DNA of 18,471 nucleotides from Gracilaria caudata (lineage: Eukaryota > Rhodophyta > Florideophyceae > Gracilariales > Gracilariaceae): contig JASCIV010000478.1 in the NCBI GenBank assembly GCA_030374735.1, positions 1 to 18,471 of the forward strand, given 5' to 3'. A program made the translations under genes and the position numbers. Every line of letters starts with the position of its first letter. The stretch's first letter is position 1. The notes below the pieces were generated by a model that worked only from the letters and a program-made list of their open reading frames with translations, was not told the origin of the DNA and did no database searches. Below, piece after piece: positions 8,796-16,236 of the stretch.

Positions 8796-8898
8796 ACCAG
8801 GATTATAACTGAGTTGCTAGTTCTAGCTTTCTGAGAAGAAGAGCACTTGAGTCAAGTTGACGTCCATCCCTCCCAGCTTCAACCGCCCAGTTCCCCTT

Positions 8899-9967
8899 CT
8901 ACATCATCATGTCCGCGTCCTGGTGATCTCTCCAGTGCCAATCCGTCACGTACTTCTCATACTCAGCAGGAATCTCGTATTGCTCCAGCACCAAGCTTGC
9001 CCTGAGTTTATCATTCATAGGAGCATTATAACTTCGTACCTGATGCTGCGCGTCCCCTCTGAAAAAAGCCATTCGATTCTCCGCTGGCGTCACCGCCGCT
9101 TGAGCCCCATTCAGTATCGCCAAAGGGTGAGCATCATAGTCCCATGCTTCCAACTGCCCTCCTTCCATTCTTTCAGGAACGAAAACATACAAGACGTTTG
9201 TCTGGTACGGCATGATCTTCTTCGATCCGGTGTAGTTGAGCACGATTGCTGGGGATAACAAATACATACAAAGGGTTAGCTCCATGAGCGGCAAAGAAGG
9301 CATCTTCGAAGGTTAATGGTAACATACCGTCATCAGTGTGTCGTTGAATCGTCAGTTCCTTCTTAAAGTCGGGAACATCGGCCCAAACCATGTTCAGCAC
9401 CCATCCATTCGTGTTTGGCAGTCTGTACCTTCTGAAATACTCAGTTAAACAACCAAAAGCGTCCGAGCTTTCCAATTGTTTGATCCCTCTTTCATTGAAA
9501 CTGAGTAAGAATCCGCGAGTGCCATTGAAGGTGTTGTCGTCATTCACGTTGTGGAAACGCATTGGATGCTCCCGGAGACAATTCTGCAAGCGGCAAAACT
9601 CTTCTGTAGGCAGCGCATTGTCCTTCGATTGTAACAGAGGTTGATTCAGATCTGCATTTCGAACAAAGATGTCCAGGTAAGCTTCAAATCCTGCTTGAGA
9701 CTCTGGATAGATTTCTTCAGCAAGCAAAGGCTCGTCGATGAGTTGATTGATTTCTGGGCTTCGCCACGAAAGAGCAATGAGCGCACACAGAACTGCCAAG
9801 GCTATCTGTGACACAGAGAGGAGAATGTTGCATTTGGCTGTACGTATCTTAGAACTGGATGAATTCATTTCACCGAGGACGATTGCCACGGACGATGATG
9901 GGCTGGGATAGGGACGGGAAGCTCGGCGCTCCTCACACTGGTAATAAGTGACAAAAGAGAAGAGCAT
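8899..9967 (-). CDS. 2OG-Fe(II) oxygenase, type II membrane protein, two exons
   Basis: Exon 1 is 9967-9328 and exon 2 is 9248-8899, joined in frame over a 79-bp intron to give 329 residues. A signal anchor lies at about residues 46-68 (NILLSVSQIALAVLCALIAL) behind a basic stretch, so the enzyme domain would face the secretory lumen. The Fe(II)-binding triad is visible: H210 and D212 in QRHTDDAIVLNYTG, then H282 in GDAQHQVRSYN. R296 in LRASLVLEQYE fits the residue that holds the 2-oxoglutarate carboxylate. These enzymes hydroxylate proteins or small molecules using 2-oxoglutarate and oxygen. The substrate here is unknown; prolyl or lysyl hydroxylase-like roles in glycoprotein processing are possible. 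The start at 9967 is the first in-frame ATG. The ATG at 9868 would give a shorter cytoplasmic tail (296 residues) and is a good alternative. The stop lies about 100 bp from GC island A. Confidence 0.75.
9249..9327 (-). other. Spliceosomal intron in the oxygenase gene
   Basis: On the minus strand the boundary reads GATGACG then GTATGT, and the intron ends in TTATCCCCAG before CAATCGTGC. It is 79 bp and phase 1: the split codon G plus CA becomes Ala214. Removal joins the HxD metal motif directly to the following strand of the same domain, which strongly supports the splice. Confidence 0.85.
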
Positions 9968-10299
9968 GGTAAGAATCAGCTGTTGGGGATTTTGTGCCAC
10001 TGACTTGGGTGCTTGCTAATGTTAACACAAAATTGTCACTGTCAAGAAAACCAATGGTTCTCTTGACCTCTGTGCAACGTCGATGAGGTATCTAACCTTA
10101 CCGCTCATGTAAACCGATAAAACTTTCAGATGTGTCACAAGAGGAATCTAGTGAGCGCAGTCCATTGAGTTGAATCGATTTGAATTGCTTTTCTGTTCTG
10201 TAAATTGTTATGAAGTGCACTTGAATCAAAAGCTCAAGACTTCGGCACATAGACGTAACAAAGCGAACTTTGCGTTTTCATTTGCTGTCTCAAAACCTT
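9968..10299. other. Spacer upstream of the oxygenase gene
   Basis: No gene is supported. The minus-strand frame of the oxygenase continues upstream only through a non-ATG codon to a TAG near 10015. The region should contain the oxygenase promoter, but no clear TATA box was identified. Confidence 0.4.
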
Positions 10300-11169
10300 A
10301 CCAGCAATCGTTAGCCAATAAATAAAGTTTACTAAAATGGCAATCAACTGTTGGTACCTGTCCACCACCCATCTCAACCTGATCATTCGAGGCGCCTCTT
10401 CCAGGCGACAAGGCGACAGACTTGAATTGCGAAACTACACGTAACGAAGGTCGATACTCCCTTGTAACACCGCTTACAGATATGTCACAAGACGAGATTG
10501 GCACAGTGTAAACAACCATTTGCTTGTGCAAATGTAGATATCTAATAATGTTAGAAGCCTGTTTCAAACAACGTCTTCAACACACCGTGAAGTCGGAGGT
10601 TCTTGTTGTCACAGTTCGCGCAAGAATGGCACAGGGCGGTCGAATTGCACGGAATGTTTACACTGAAGTACGTCCAATTGTACGAAGTTACAAACATCGA
10701 TCTCAAGTAAGCATTTGTCATCATCAGTTAGGTTGGAACTTTCTACTGTAACCTTAGACATTCTGCTTCGGACAGTTAACGTTATTTACGAACGTTATGC
10801 GTATATGATTCAAATCTTGCGGAAGGGCGGAACAATAACTTTGTTTCTGTTTTCTGGGAAACCGGCACTCAAGAACATAATTTTAGCTAGCTTACCGTCA
10901 GCCTTTTGCACATCAAACGAGCAAGATGAAATATTTCGTATTGTGGCACCTTGTTCGTAATTGACACCGTTTGTTGAGAACGGAAGTTTGCACCGGATAC
11001 ATCTCGTGCAACTCACTGTCCCTCTAAGGCTAGTTAATGAATTGCACTCTCGAAACTGTTGCCCTAATTCTCTCAGAAGAGCAGAACTGAAGTGAACGCT
11101 CCTGCACAACGGAACCATCCCTCTATTTAAGCTCGAACAACCCCATCGAAGGCAGCAGAAGTTCTTCAT
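10300..11169 (-). CDS. Possible multi-exon hypothetical gene, boundaries unresolved
   Basis: Three minus-strand segments have protein-like translations in frames that could be spliced. The first runs from the ATG at 11169 to about 10896 and ends ISSCSFDVQKAD. A GTAAGC donor at 10895 and a GTTACAG acceptor at 10746 define a 150-bp intron with matching phase (G plus TA). It leads into ESSNLTDDDKCLLEIDVCNF and onward. That frame stops near 10610 unless a second intron is used. A further open segment around 10520-10300 includes MVVYTVPISSCDISVSGVTR. Cys spacing suggests a secreted or surface protein, but no family is recognised. The 11169 ATG lies only 55 bp from the divergent ATG at 11225, and the first segment contains that gene's TATA-like box, so the true 5' end may differ. 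Plus-strand frames also cover the region. Confidence 0.3.
11124..11130 (+). promoter_or_regulatory. TATA-like box of the CKSKGC-protein gene
   Basis: TATTTAA lies 95 bp upstream of the ATG at 11225, in a position that would put transcription start near 11155 and leave a short 5' leader. The start codon itself has a strong context (CACCAATGG). Confidence 0.4.
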
Positions 11170-11224
11170 ACTGTACCGAAAGCCCTAGACATCTGCCAGT
11201 GACCTATATTTCAATTCCTCACCA

Positions 11225-12349
11225 ATGGATATACTGAAAGGGTTACTCATCAGCATTCTTTGGGTTTGCAGTGTCACGGCCGAAAATGACGAGCTCCCCT
11301 CCTTATATCGTCAGTTTTCTACGTTTCCGTTCTTCGGAGCGAATTGTAAGTCCAAAGGTTGCGGAATCGTCCAAGGACCCTTTGGTCCCGTTTTCTTTGG
11401 CGGTGCCTGCAAGTCCAAGGGTTGCCCAATTCCTCCCGGCGTGAACCTTCCTGGCGTTCCGACCACTCCACTACCTCCCGCCCCGCCAGTCTGTTGCACT
11501 CCGGATGGGTGCTTGAACGGATACCGCACAGAGTGCATTGTTGGTGCTCTGAATCCTCGCCTAGCCGCACAAGGCTATTTCGTCGCCTCAGGAGCTTGCT
11601 CCGGGCCGCCCACTCGCTTTGACTGCCGCCGTGCAGAGATCGTTTGCTCTGGAAATCGTGCTCGCTGCATCTTTAACCCCTGCCCACCGCCCCCGCGACC
11701 ACCGATGCCGCGGCCAATGCCTCCGATGCAGCCGCGACCAATGCGTCCGAGGCAGCCGCGACCATGTAAGGGTAAGAAGCACTGTGCGTTCGTCGACCGC
11801 CAGTTGGTTGAGGATGAGGGTGTTCCCAACGATTTTGGCCCGAAAGTGGATACGGAACATCCATACTTCCAGTTAATCGACCGAATGATCAATCTTTCTT
11901 ATTCGGGGCAAGCTGAATCTCTGGACGCCGACGTTGCTCGTCAGCTGAAATTCAAGGGTGGATTCCCCAGCTGTAAGAGTAAGGGCTGTCCGTTTGGTGT
12001 GTTTCCAGGAGCTTTCCAGGGAGCAGGTGTGCCATTCGGAGCAGGTAACCCAGGAGCCCTCAACCTGGGAGGAAACTTCTTCTTTGGTGGAAACTGCAAG
12101 AGCAAGGGTTGCGGAATTGTGCAGGGGCCGTTTGGTCCTGTTTACTTTGGAGGTGCTTGCAAGAGCAAAGGTTGTCCACTTCCTCCCGGATTTAATATAG
12201 GCCCAGCGACTCCCTCCCCGCAGCCTCCTACGCCAGCGCCGAAGCTACCGGATCGAATTCCGCCATTTGTGCCGCCGCCTCCAAACTCTTGTTGCTTTGT
12301 TCGTCCTTGCAATACGCAGAGGTTGTGCCGCTGTGTCTTGAACAAGTGA
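11225..12349 (+). CDS. Secreted Cys/Gly/Pro-rich protein with five CKSKGC motifs
   Basis: A 374-residue intronless ORF. Residues 1-19 form a signal peptide (MDILKGLLISILWVCSVTA). Two 35-residue repeats, residues 38-72 and 288-322, are identical at 32 positions; each has two CKSKGC motifs framing GIVQGPFGPV. A fifth CKSKGC lies between them, near residue 247. A Cys-rich module (CCTPDGCLNGYRTEC through CIFNPC) fills about residues 90-155. It is followed by a Pro/Met/Arg tract (PPRPPMPRPMPPMQPRPMRP) at about 156-180 and a segment without Cys. A second Pro-rich linker and a short Cys-rich end (SCCFVRPCNTQRLCRCVLNK) close the protein. There is no membrane span or anchor. The design suggests a disulfide-linked cell-wall or extracellular-matrix protein; the family is not recognised and that role is inferred from composition. 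Confidence 0.8.
   Translation: MDILKGLLISILWVCSVTAENDELPSLYRQFSTFPFFGANCKSKGCGIVQGPFGPVFFGGACKSKGCPIPPGVNLPGVPTTPLPPAPPVCCTPDGCLNGYRTECIVGALNPRLAAQGYFVASGACSGPPTRFDCRRAEIVCSGNRARCIFNPCPPPPRPPMPRPMPPMQPRPMRPRQPRPCKGKKHCAFVDRQLVEDEGVPNDFGPKVDTEHPYFQLIDRMINLSYSGQAESLDADVARQLKFKGGFPSCKSKGCPFGVFPGAFQGAGVPFGAGNPGALNLGGNFFFGGNCKSKGCGIVQGPFGPVYFGGACKSKGCPLPPGFNIGPATPSPQPPTPAPKLPDRIPPFVPPPPNSCCFVRPCNTQRLCRCVLNK
11336..11440 (+). repeat. CKSKGC duplication, copy 1 (35 codons)
   Basis: Encodes residues 38-72 of the secreted protein. Compared codon by codon with copy 2 it shows 3 amino-acid replacements (A/G, F/Y, I/L) but about 17 silent codon changes. Both CKSKGC serines switch between TCC and AGC, which needs two base changes each. 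Confidence 0.85.
12086..12190 (+). repeat. CKSKGC duplication, copy 2 (35 codons)
   Basis: Encodes residues 288-322. It is the partner of 11336-11440. The excess of silent over replacement differences marks an old duplication kept by selection on the protein rather than a recent or gene-converted repeat. Confidence 0.85.
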
Positions 12350-12831
12350 CGGAGCAGCTAAAGATTGTTCCATGCGCACGAGGAATTGAGAAACGGATTG
12401 CACGTTAGTACACACGTGCTGGTTGATATGCAAACACAAATCATTCCTCTTCCGTCGTGCTTTCTACAGTAAACAGCATCTTGCTTTCTTGATTCTTTTT
12501 TTAGCTCTACGGTTGCCCAGTTGGCAAGACAGGGCACTACTGTTGGTGGTGCTGCGCGGTAATGTGCTTTCGGAACGGATCGTCTTGTTCCAGGTTGAGC
12601 GACATTCCGATCATTGGAAAGCTCGGAATGTGGCCGTCTCATGTGGATGAGCTGGCTCTGTCGTGGTCTTCAGGGGACTGGAGACCACGCGAGCGACGAG
12701 TGAGTGCTCTGGCGGATGATGGCGGCGCATACGATGGATCTGCAGTGACATCTGGTGAAAGGAGGCAGAACGTTTGGTGCACGAGTACGAATAACCCAGT
12801 TTCCTTATTTTTTTAAAATAATCCAGAAAAC
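12350..12831. other. Spacer between the CKSKGC gene and GC island B
   Basis: Short ATG-started frames occur at 12358-12642 on the minus strand (94 codons) and 12562-12816 on the plus strand (84 codons). They overlap each other and show no motif, so neither is called. The plus-strand 3' untranslated region of the CKSKGC gene must lie here; no AATAAA was found. Confidence 0.4.
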
Positions 12832-13175
12832 TGTCGCGCCGACGTGGCGCCGTCAGCAACGTGTTCCACGGCCACAACTCGCCACGCTGCGGCGCGCTGC
12901 TCGCTCTCGGAGTCCTCGCCCTCTCAAGCCGCCCCGCGCGCTTCCCACCGTGACGGCGCCCTTGCCGACCGTGCCTTCTGCGAGCAACAGCCGGCCACCC
13001 ACGCGCGCGCGCAGCGCCGGCTCGCCGGGAACTCCCGTAACAACCACGACCCCCGTGGCGCCTCCCACTGCGGCTGCTAGCGCGCTGGCCGCGTGCGCGC
13101 CGAGCCGCAGGAGCGGCGCAATGTCGTTTCGCTGGCATGCCACAACGTGCGACCGATGCGCGGCTTGCGTCGACG
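12832..13175. repeat. GC-rich island B, dispersed-repeat copy
   Basis: Sharp rise in GC (45 of 60 bases at 12901-12960) directly after an A/T-rich stretch at about 12800-12825. It aligns with island A in the same orientation over several blocks. One is GCCTCCCACTGCGGCTGCTA at 13060, against GCCTCCGACTACGGCTGCTG at 8513. Another is GGCATGCCACAACGTGCG at about 13133, against GGCATGGCAAACCTGCGA at about 8763. Open frames on both strands are composition-driven and not called. It abuts the broken cyclase fragment on its right. Confidence 0.6.
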
Positions 13176-13297
13176 CTGGTGTTTGGTTTGCAGACCACTT
13201 TATCTAACTCACCTTTTGTACGAGCTGTTGTTGTCAAGCTACCCGATTTAGCTTGGCGCGATCATTACTTCACCTCTTTTGTTCATGCTGAATACGC

Positions 13298-13612
13298 GGC
13301 GTGTACTACAACGGTTTCAACGTTTCTTCTTTCGTCAACCCGGTCGGGGTTACCAAACTGGGCATTGAAAAGCAGCGGCCCTTTGTGACTAGAGGCGTTC
13401 TGCTGGACGTGGGCGCCTTCTACGACCAGGACATCGTCACGGAAGGCACAGCATACACCAGAGAGCACATCATCGCAGCCTGCAAGCAGCAGGGCGTGCA
13501 CATTCGCAGAGGGGATACGGTGCTGTTCCACTCGGGCGGGCTGCAGCTGCTTGGCGGCCCGGCGCAGAACCGCTCGCGCTTCATCAGCGTGGAGCCGGGC
13601 TGGGGCATTTAG
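13298..13612 (+). pseudogene. Cyclase-family (kynurenine formamidase-like) gene fragment
   Basis: The frame from about 13298 to the TAG at 13610-13612 reads as the middle of a cyclase-family protein (PF04199 type, metal-dependent hydrolases). Visible blocks are YYNGFNVSSFVNPVGVTKLG, then FVTRGVLLDVGAFYD, YTREHIIAACKQQGVHIRRG, DTVLFHSGGLQLLGG and EPGWGI. The N-terminal third with the HxGTHxDxPxH metal motif is missing in frame. In the next frame a degenerate HYFTSFVHAEYA just upstream (13262-13297) could be its remnant, implying a frameshift near 13297. The C-terminal third after EPG is also absent. No ATG starts the frame (GTG at 13301). Codons are GC-rich at third positions. It is best read as a broken gene or a misplaced exon-sized fragment. 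The full-length family is about 250-330 residues. Confidence 0.65.
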
Positions 13613-13921
13613 AGGCCGTGCCTTTCGAGAGCGGAGCGGAGTGCTTTTTCGCAGAGAACATGGATAGCCGGGCGCGAGTGAGGGATAACGTTGGCGGGTT
13701 TATGTTTACAAACATGTTTGTGCTGGGGGGGGGCACGCGTTTGAGGGGAACGGTTCAGATGATGATCAAACGGGTACGACGGTACGTGTAGAACGGTACA
13801 CTGGAGGGGACTAGAAGCTTCAGTCTGCAACGGGTGACGACAAAGTTGACCTGAACTGAATTGGATATCATCCGCCTTACACTCGCTTACAGACAAACTG
13901 ATCAAGCTGACGGACAACACG
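13613..13921. other. Spacer with a short palindrome and a G run
   Basis: No gene is supported. It holds a perfect 14-bp palindrome ACAAACATGTTTGT at 13708-13721 and a run of nine G at 13725-13733. It separates the cyclase fragment from the 3' end of the minus-strand membrane-protein gene. Confidence 0.5.
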
Positions 13922-15397
13922 TCACGTGGTTGCTGTCATGCTCTCTCGTGTCACAGCCACCGTCACCCATGCGCCCTGCGCAGCGCAGTCCGCCTCCAGA
14001 ACGACGCGCCCACGGCCGCCAAGCTCACCAACATGCTCCCGCCGCCGCAGCCAATGCTCAGCAACGCCGTTTGCCGTGGCCAAGTCGCCCTTCACCTTCA
14101 ACTTCGATCGCTCCGCACGCAGCACAAAAGTCGTCGCCACAATCACAGCCATCGCAACCGCGAGCAGCACCATTCCCCATGCACTCCACGTCGGCACTGT
14201 CACATTCTTGTCTCCGAACTCGACCTCCACATCGCGGAATCCGTCCGTGCAGACGCCGCTGATCATGTGGTAACACAGTACGCTCAAAGCACCCAGCTCG
14301 CGGTACGTGTGTCCTCCGTCGCGTCTGCTCACCATCCACGGCACCGCTCGCAGCACCTGCAAGTCGTGGAACGATTTCACCCCTTCTAATGCCACTGACA
14401 TCAGAAGCTGGAAATCGTTTGTACCTTCGTAGTCATCAAACAGCGCCAGAATCACTCTGCCGTCGCTGATTGGAACCAGACACACCTCAAGCCACGGGTT
14501 TATCCTTGGCCATGGTTCACCCGTCTCTTCGTTCAAAAACGTTCCAGATCCGAGGCACTCAAACGTCATGTTGCTCTCCGTGCTGTAGGTGGCAGTGAAA
14601 TACGCTTTCGGATTGTCGTGCGTGCTATTTCCTGTTAGGACTCGAGTAGATCCGTCTACATAACCCTTGTTACTAAAATTGACCGCCAAGTAGCTGTACT
14701 TCTCATGAACGCCAACCCTTACGTCACCAACTTGCTCATATGGCACACTTTCTTCTGGAAGCTTCGCGGCACCACCAAGTCGAAGAAGAGAAGCGTTCCA
14801 GAGATTCATCTGCAACACATCGGAGGCCTGAAAAGACGATCGCTCTATGTGTTCTGTGGCGTTAATCCTCTGCGTATAGTTTTGAAGGCACCAAGCGCCC
14901 CTTCCCGTAGAGAAGAAAGTAGACGAGTTGGTCAGGTTGAACATCACAGGCGAGTACCATTCTTCTTTAATATTGTAGCATGTACCCTCTACCCTTTCCA
15001 GAACACTGCTCATTTTCTTCATGTACTCCTGGCCGCTCTGATAAACCTGCGTCATATTGGAAGCTTGCATGCACAGGCGGAACGTATCTGAACGCGTTAT
15101 CCAAGTGGACGCGGCTCCAGTTGAGAACTCTAACGCCATTTCCAAGCCAATGGCCATGAGCACCGTGGCAAGCAACCCTCGGTCACGAAACGAGACGAGC
15201 TTTATGCCGCGTCTGATGCGCACACGACGTTGTACGTCTGACGGGTATACATAGCCTCTTTGTAACAGCGTCGCTGAGGTGCTGAACGCATGAACTGTGT
15301 CGCAAAGCGCTTCGGCGGCGAGACTCACTGTTAGCGAAAGGACGACGTATTTGAGAACATTGAACAGTTCGGGGGACAGAAACGTGAACTTGACCAT
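13922..15397 (-). CDS. Glycosylated three-helix membrane protein, paralogue A
   Basis: 491 residues from the ATG at 15397. This start is chosen because it aligns with the paralogue at 16237 (MVKFTFLSPELFNVLKYVV here, MVNLVFFHPNVFNVLKYVV there), so the in-frame extension to 15553 is probably leader. Helices lie at about 12-32 and 72-92, then a roughly 320-residue region rich in N-X-S/T sequons (NMT, NLT, NYT, NAT, NFS, NST). A third helix at about 400-422 (WSAWGMVLLAVAMAVIVATT) precedes a basic, probably cytoplasmic tail of about 65 residues. Cysteines in CYNI, CLQN, ECLG, CLVPI and VLCY are shared with the paralogue. The layout suggests a surface protein with a glycosylated ectodomain. No known family is recognised and no function is claimed. 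The next gene shares its architecture. Confidence 0.78.
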   Translation of the reverse strand: MVKFTFLSPELFNVLKYVVLSLTVSLAAEALCDTVHAFSTSATLLQRGYVYPSDVQRRVRIRRGIKLVSFRDRGLLATVLMAIGLEMALEFSTGAASTWITRSDTFRLCMQASNMTQVYQSGQEYMKKMSSVLERVEGTCYNIKEEWYSPVMFNLTNSSTFFSTGRGAWCLQNYTQRINATEHIERSSFQASDVLQMNLWNASLLRLGGAAKLPEESVPYEQVGDVRVGVHEKYSYLAVNFSNKGYVDGSTRVLTGNSTHDNPKAYFTATYSTESNMTFECLGSGTFLNEETGEPWPRINPWLEVCLVPISDGRVILALFDDYEGTNDFQLLMSVALEGVKSFHDLQVLRAVPWMVSRRDGGHTYRELGALSVLCYHMISGVCTDGFRDVEVEFGDKNVTVPTWSAWGMVLLAVAMAVIVATTFVLRAERSKLKVKGDLATANGVAEHWLRRREHVGELGGRGRVVLEADCAAQGAWVTVAVTRESMTATT

Positions 15398-16236
15398 TTG
15401 CTGCCGAGGACGAACACTGACTAAAGCTGGAGGCACACTGGGACACGTTCGTGCGATGAAGGGGACTGGCCGTGTGTAGAGAGGAATAATTGAGAGGAAA
15501 CATGCAGCTTCGCAACGGATGGGCTTTGTGGGGGATCCTAACCGGCACATCAATGTTACATTTGAAGGGCAGCAACAAGTATCTTAACGAATTGTCTCAG
15601 ATATTGCGTGTGTCTCAAAAAAGGCGGATCTCGAGATGGGAGCATGCGCGCGTACTATCTGCATAACATCTCATGATGGACGGGAGTAATGAGGGTAGAA
15701 CGCTAACTGACACGGAGGATTGCTTCGCGCGCAAGAAACAACGGGCTCTGTCTTACTCGGGCCGTTCCTAGTGTGTATCAGTCATCTTCAACGTGGAGAA
15801 TCAAGCAATTCGTCAGCTGAGTGTCAGAGCTGGCTTCGATGCTCTCCATTGGATGAAATGAACAAAGATTTCTGGGGCGCAGCTTGTGAACAGCAAATTA
15901 ACAACAGTACACATGCTGCCCGCTCGTGAACTAATCTGACAACGAGTTCAGTTAGCTTATCATAGCTGCATTGCTGTCTCGAGGGATGAGGAGAGCGTCG
16001 GCAGAAGCACTCTCTCGTCGCGGCACGAAGTGCCTTACGCAAGGCTTGCGCTTGGGGCTGCATTCGCGGCACCAGTAAGGCCTTATCAGTGTGGCGAATG
16101 CAGCCCCCCAGCGCAAGGTCCACACTTACACAGATCTCAAGGAGCTATCTTACTGTATTACGCGGCCTCGGACACCTACTTAAACAGCTCCCATCTGAGA
16201 TTAATCACCAAGGGACATTTCACCTGCACCTCAAAA
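15398..16236. promoter_or_regulatory. Shared upstream region of the divergent paralogue pair
   Basis: 839 bp between the two ATGs. It must contain both promoters. Frames inside it are short, start at non-ATG codons or lack motifs. An in-frame extension of the plus-strand gene back to 16030 begins at GTG and has no counterpart in the paralogue. No clear TATA box was found. The inverted repeat at 16045-16117 is its main visible structure. Confidence 0.45.
16045..16117. repeat. Inverted repeat able to form a long hairpin
   Basis: Left arm 16045-16066 (CTTGCGCTTGGGGCTGCATT then CG) and right arm 16095-16117 are reverse complements over about 21 of 23 positions, with one substitution and one extra G. 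The 28-base loop contains the palindrome AAGGCCTT. A smaller hairpin, GGCAC-GAA-GTGCC, lies just upstream at 16022-16034. It sits 120-190 bp before the ATG of the plus-strand gene, so it may fall in its leader or promoter. Confidence 0.75.

Noticed and set aside
8174..8834. Long ORFs on both strands (207 and 201 codons) across GC island A
   Set aside because: They start at non-ATG codons or run only because stops are rare at this GC content. Translations are Arg/Ala/Pro-rich on every frame, without domain, signal or periodicity.
11311..11892. Minus-strand and alternative-frame ORFs over the CKSKGC gene
   Set aside because: The codon substitution pattern between the internal repeats shows the plus-strand frame is the selected one.
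12611..13237. Long ORFs across GC island B (208 codons minus, 150 codons plus)
   Set aside because: Same composition effect as island A, and several frames are open at once. The only hint of coding ancestry is the shared MPAK block, which is too little to call a gene.
13708..13733. 14-bp palindrome and G9 run behind the cyclase fragment
   Set aside because: Single occurrences of simple short structure; no second copy or context that gives them meaning.
13861..14389. Plus-strand ORFs opposite paralogue A
   Set aside because: Antisense shadows of the real minus-strand gene, Pro/Ser/His-rich and without motifs.
15398..15553. N-terminal 52-residue extension of membrane paralogue A
   Set aside because: The paralogue aligns only from MVKFTF/MVNLVF onward. 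The extension has no counterpart and no signal peptide.
16030..16236. N-terminal extension of membrane paralogue B
   Set aside because: It begins at GTG, contains the inverted repeat, and does not align with paralogue A.
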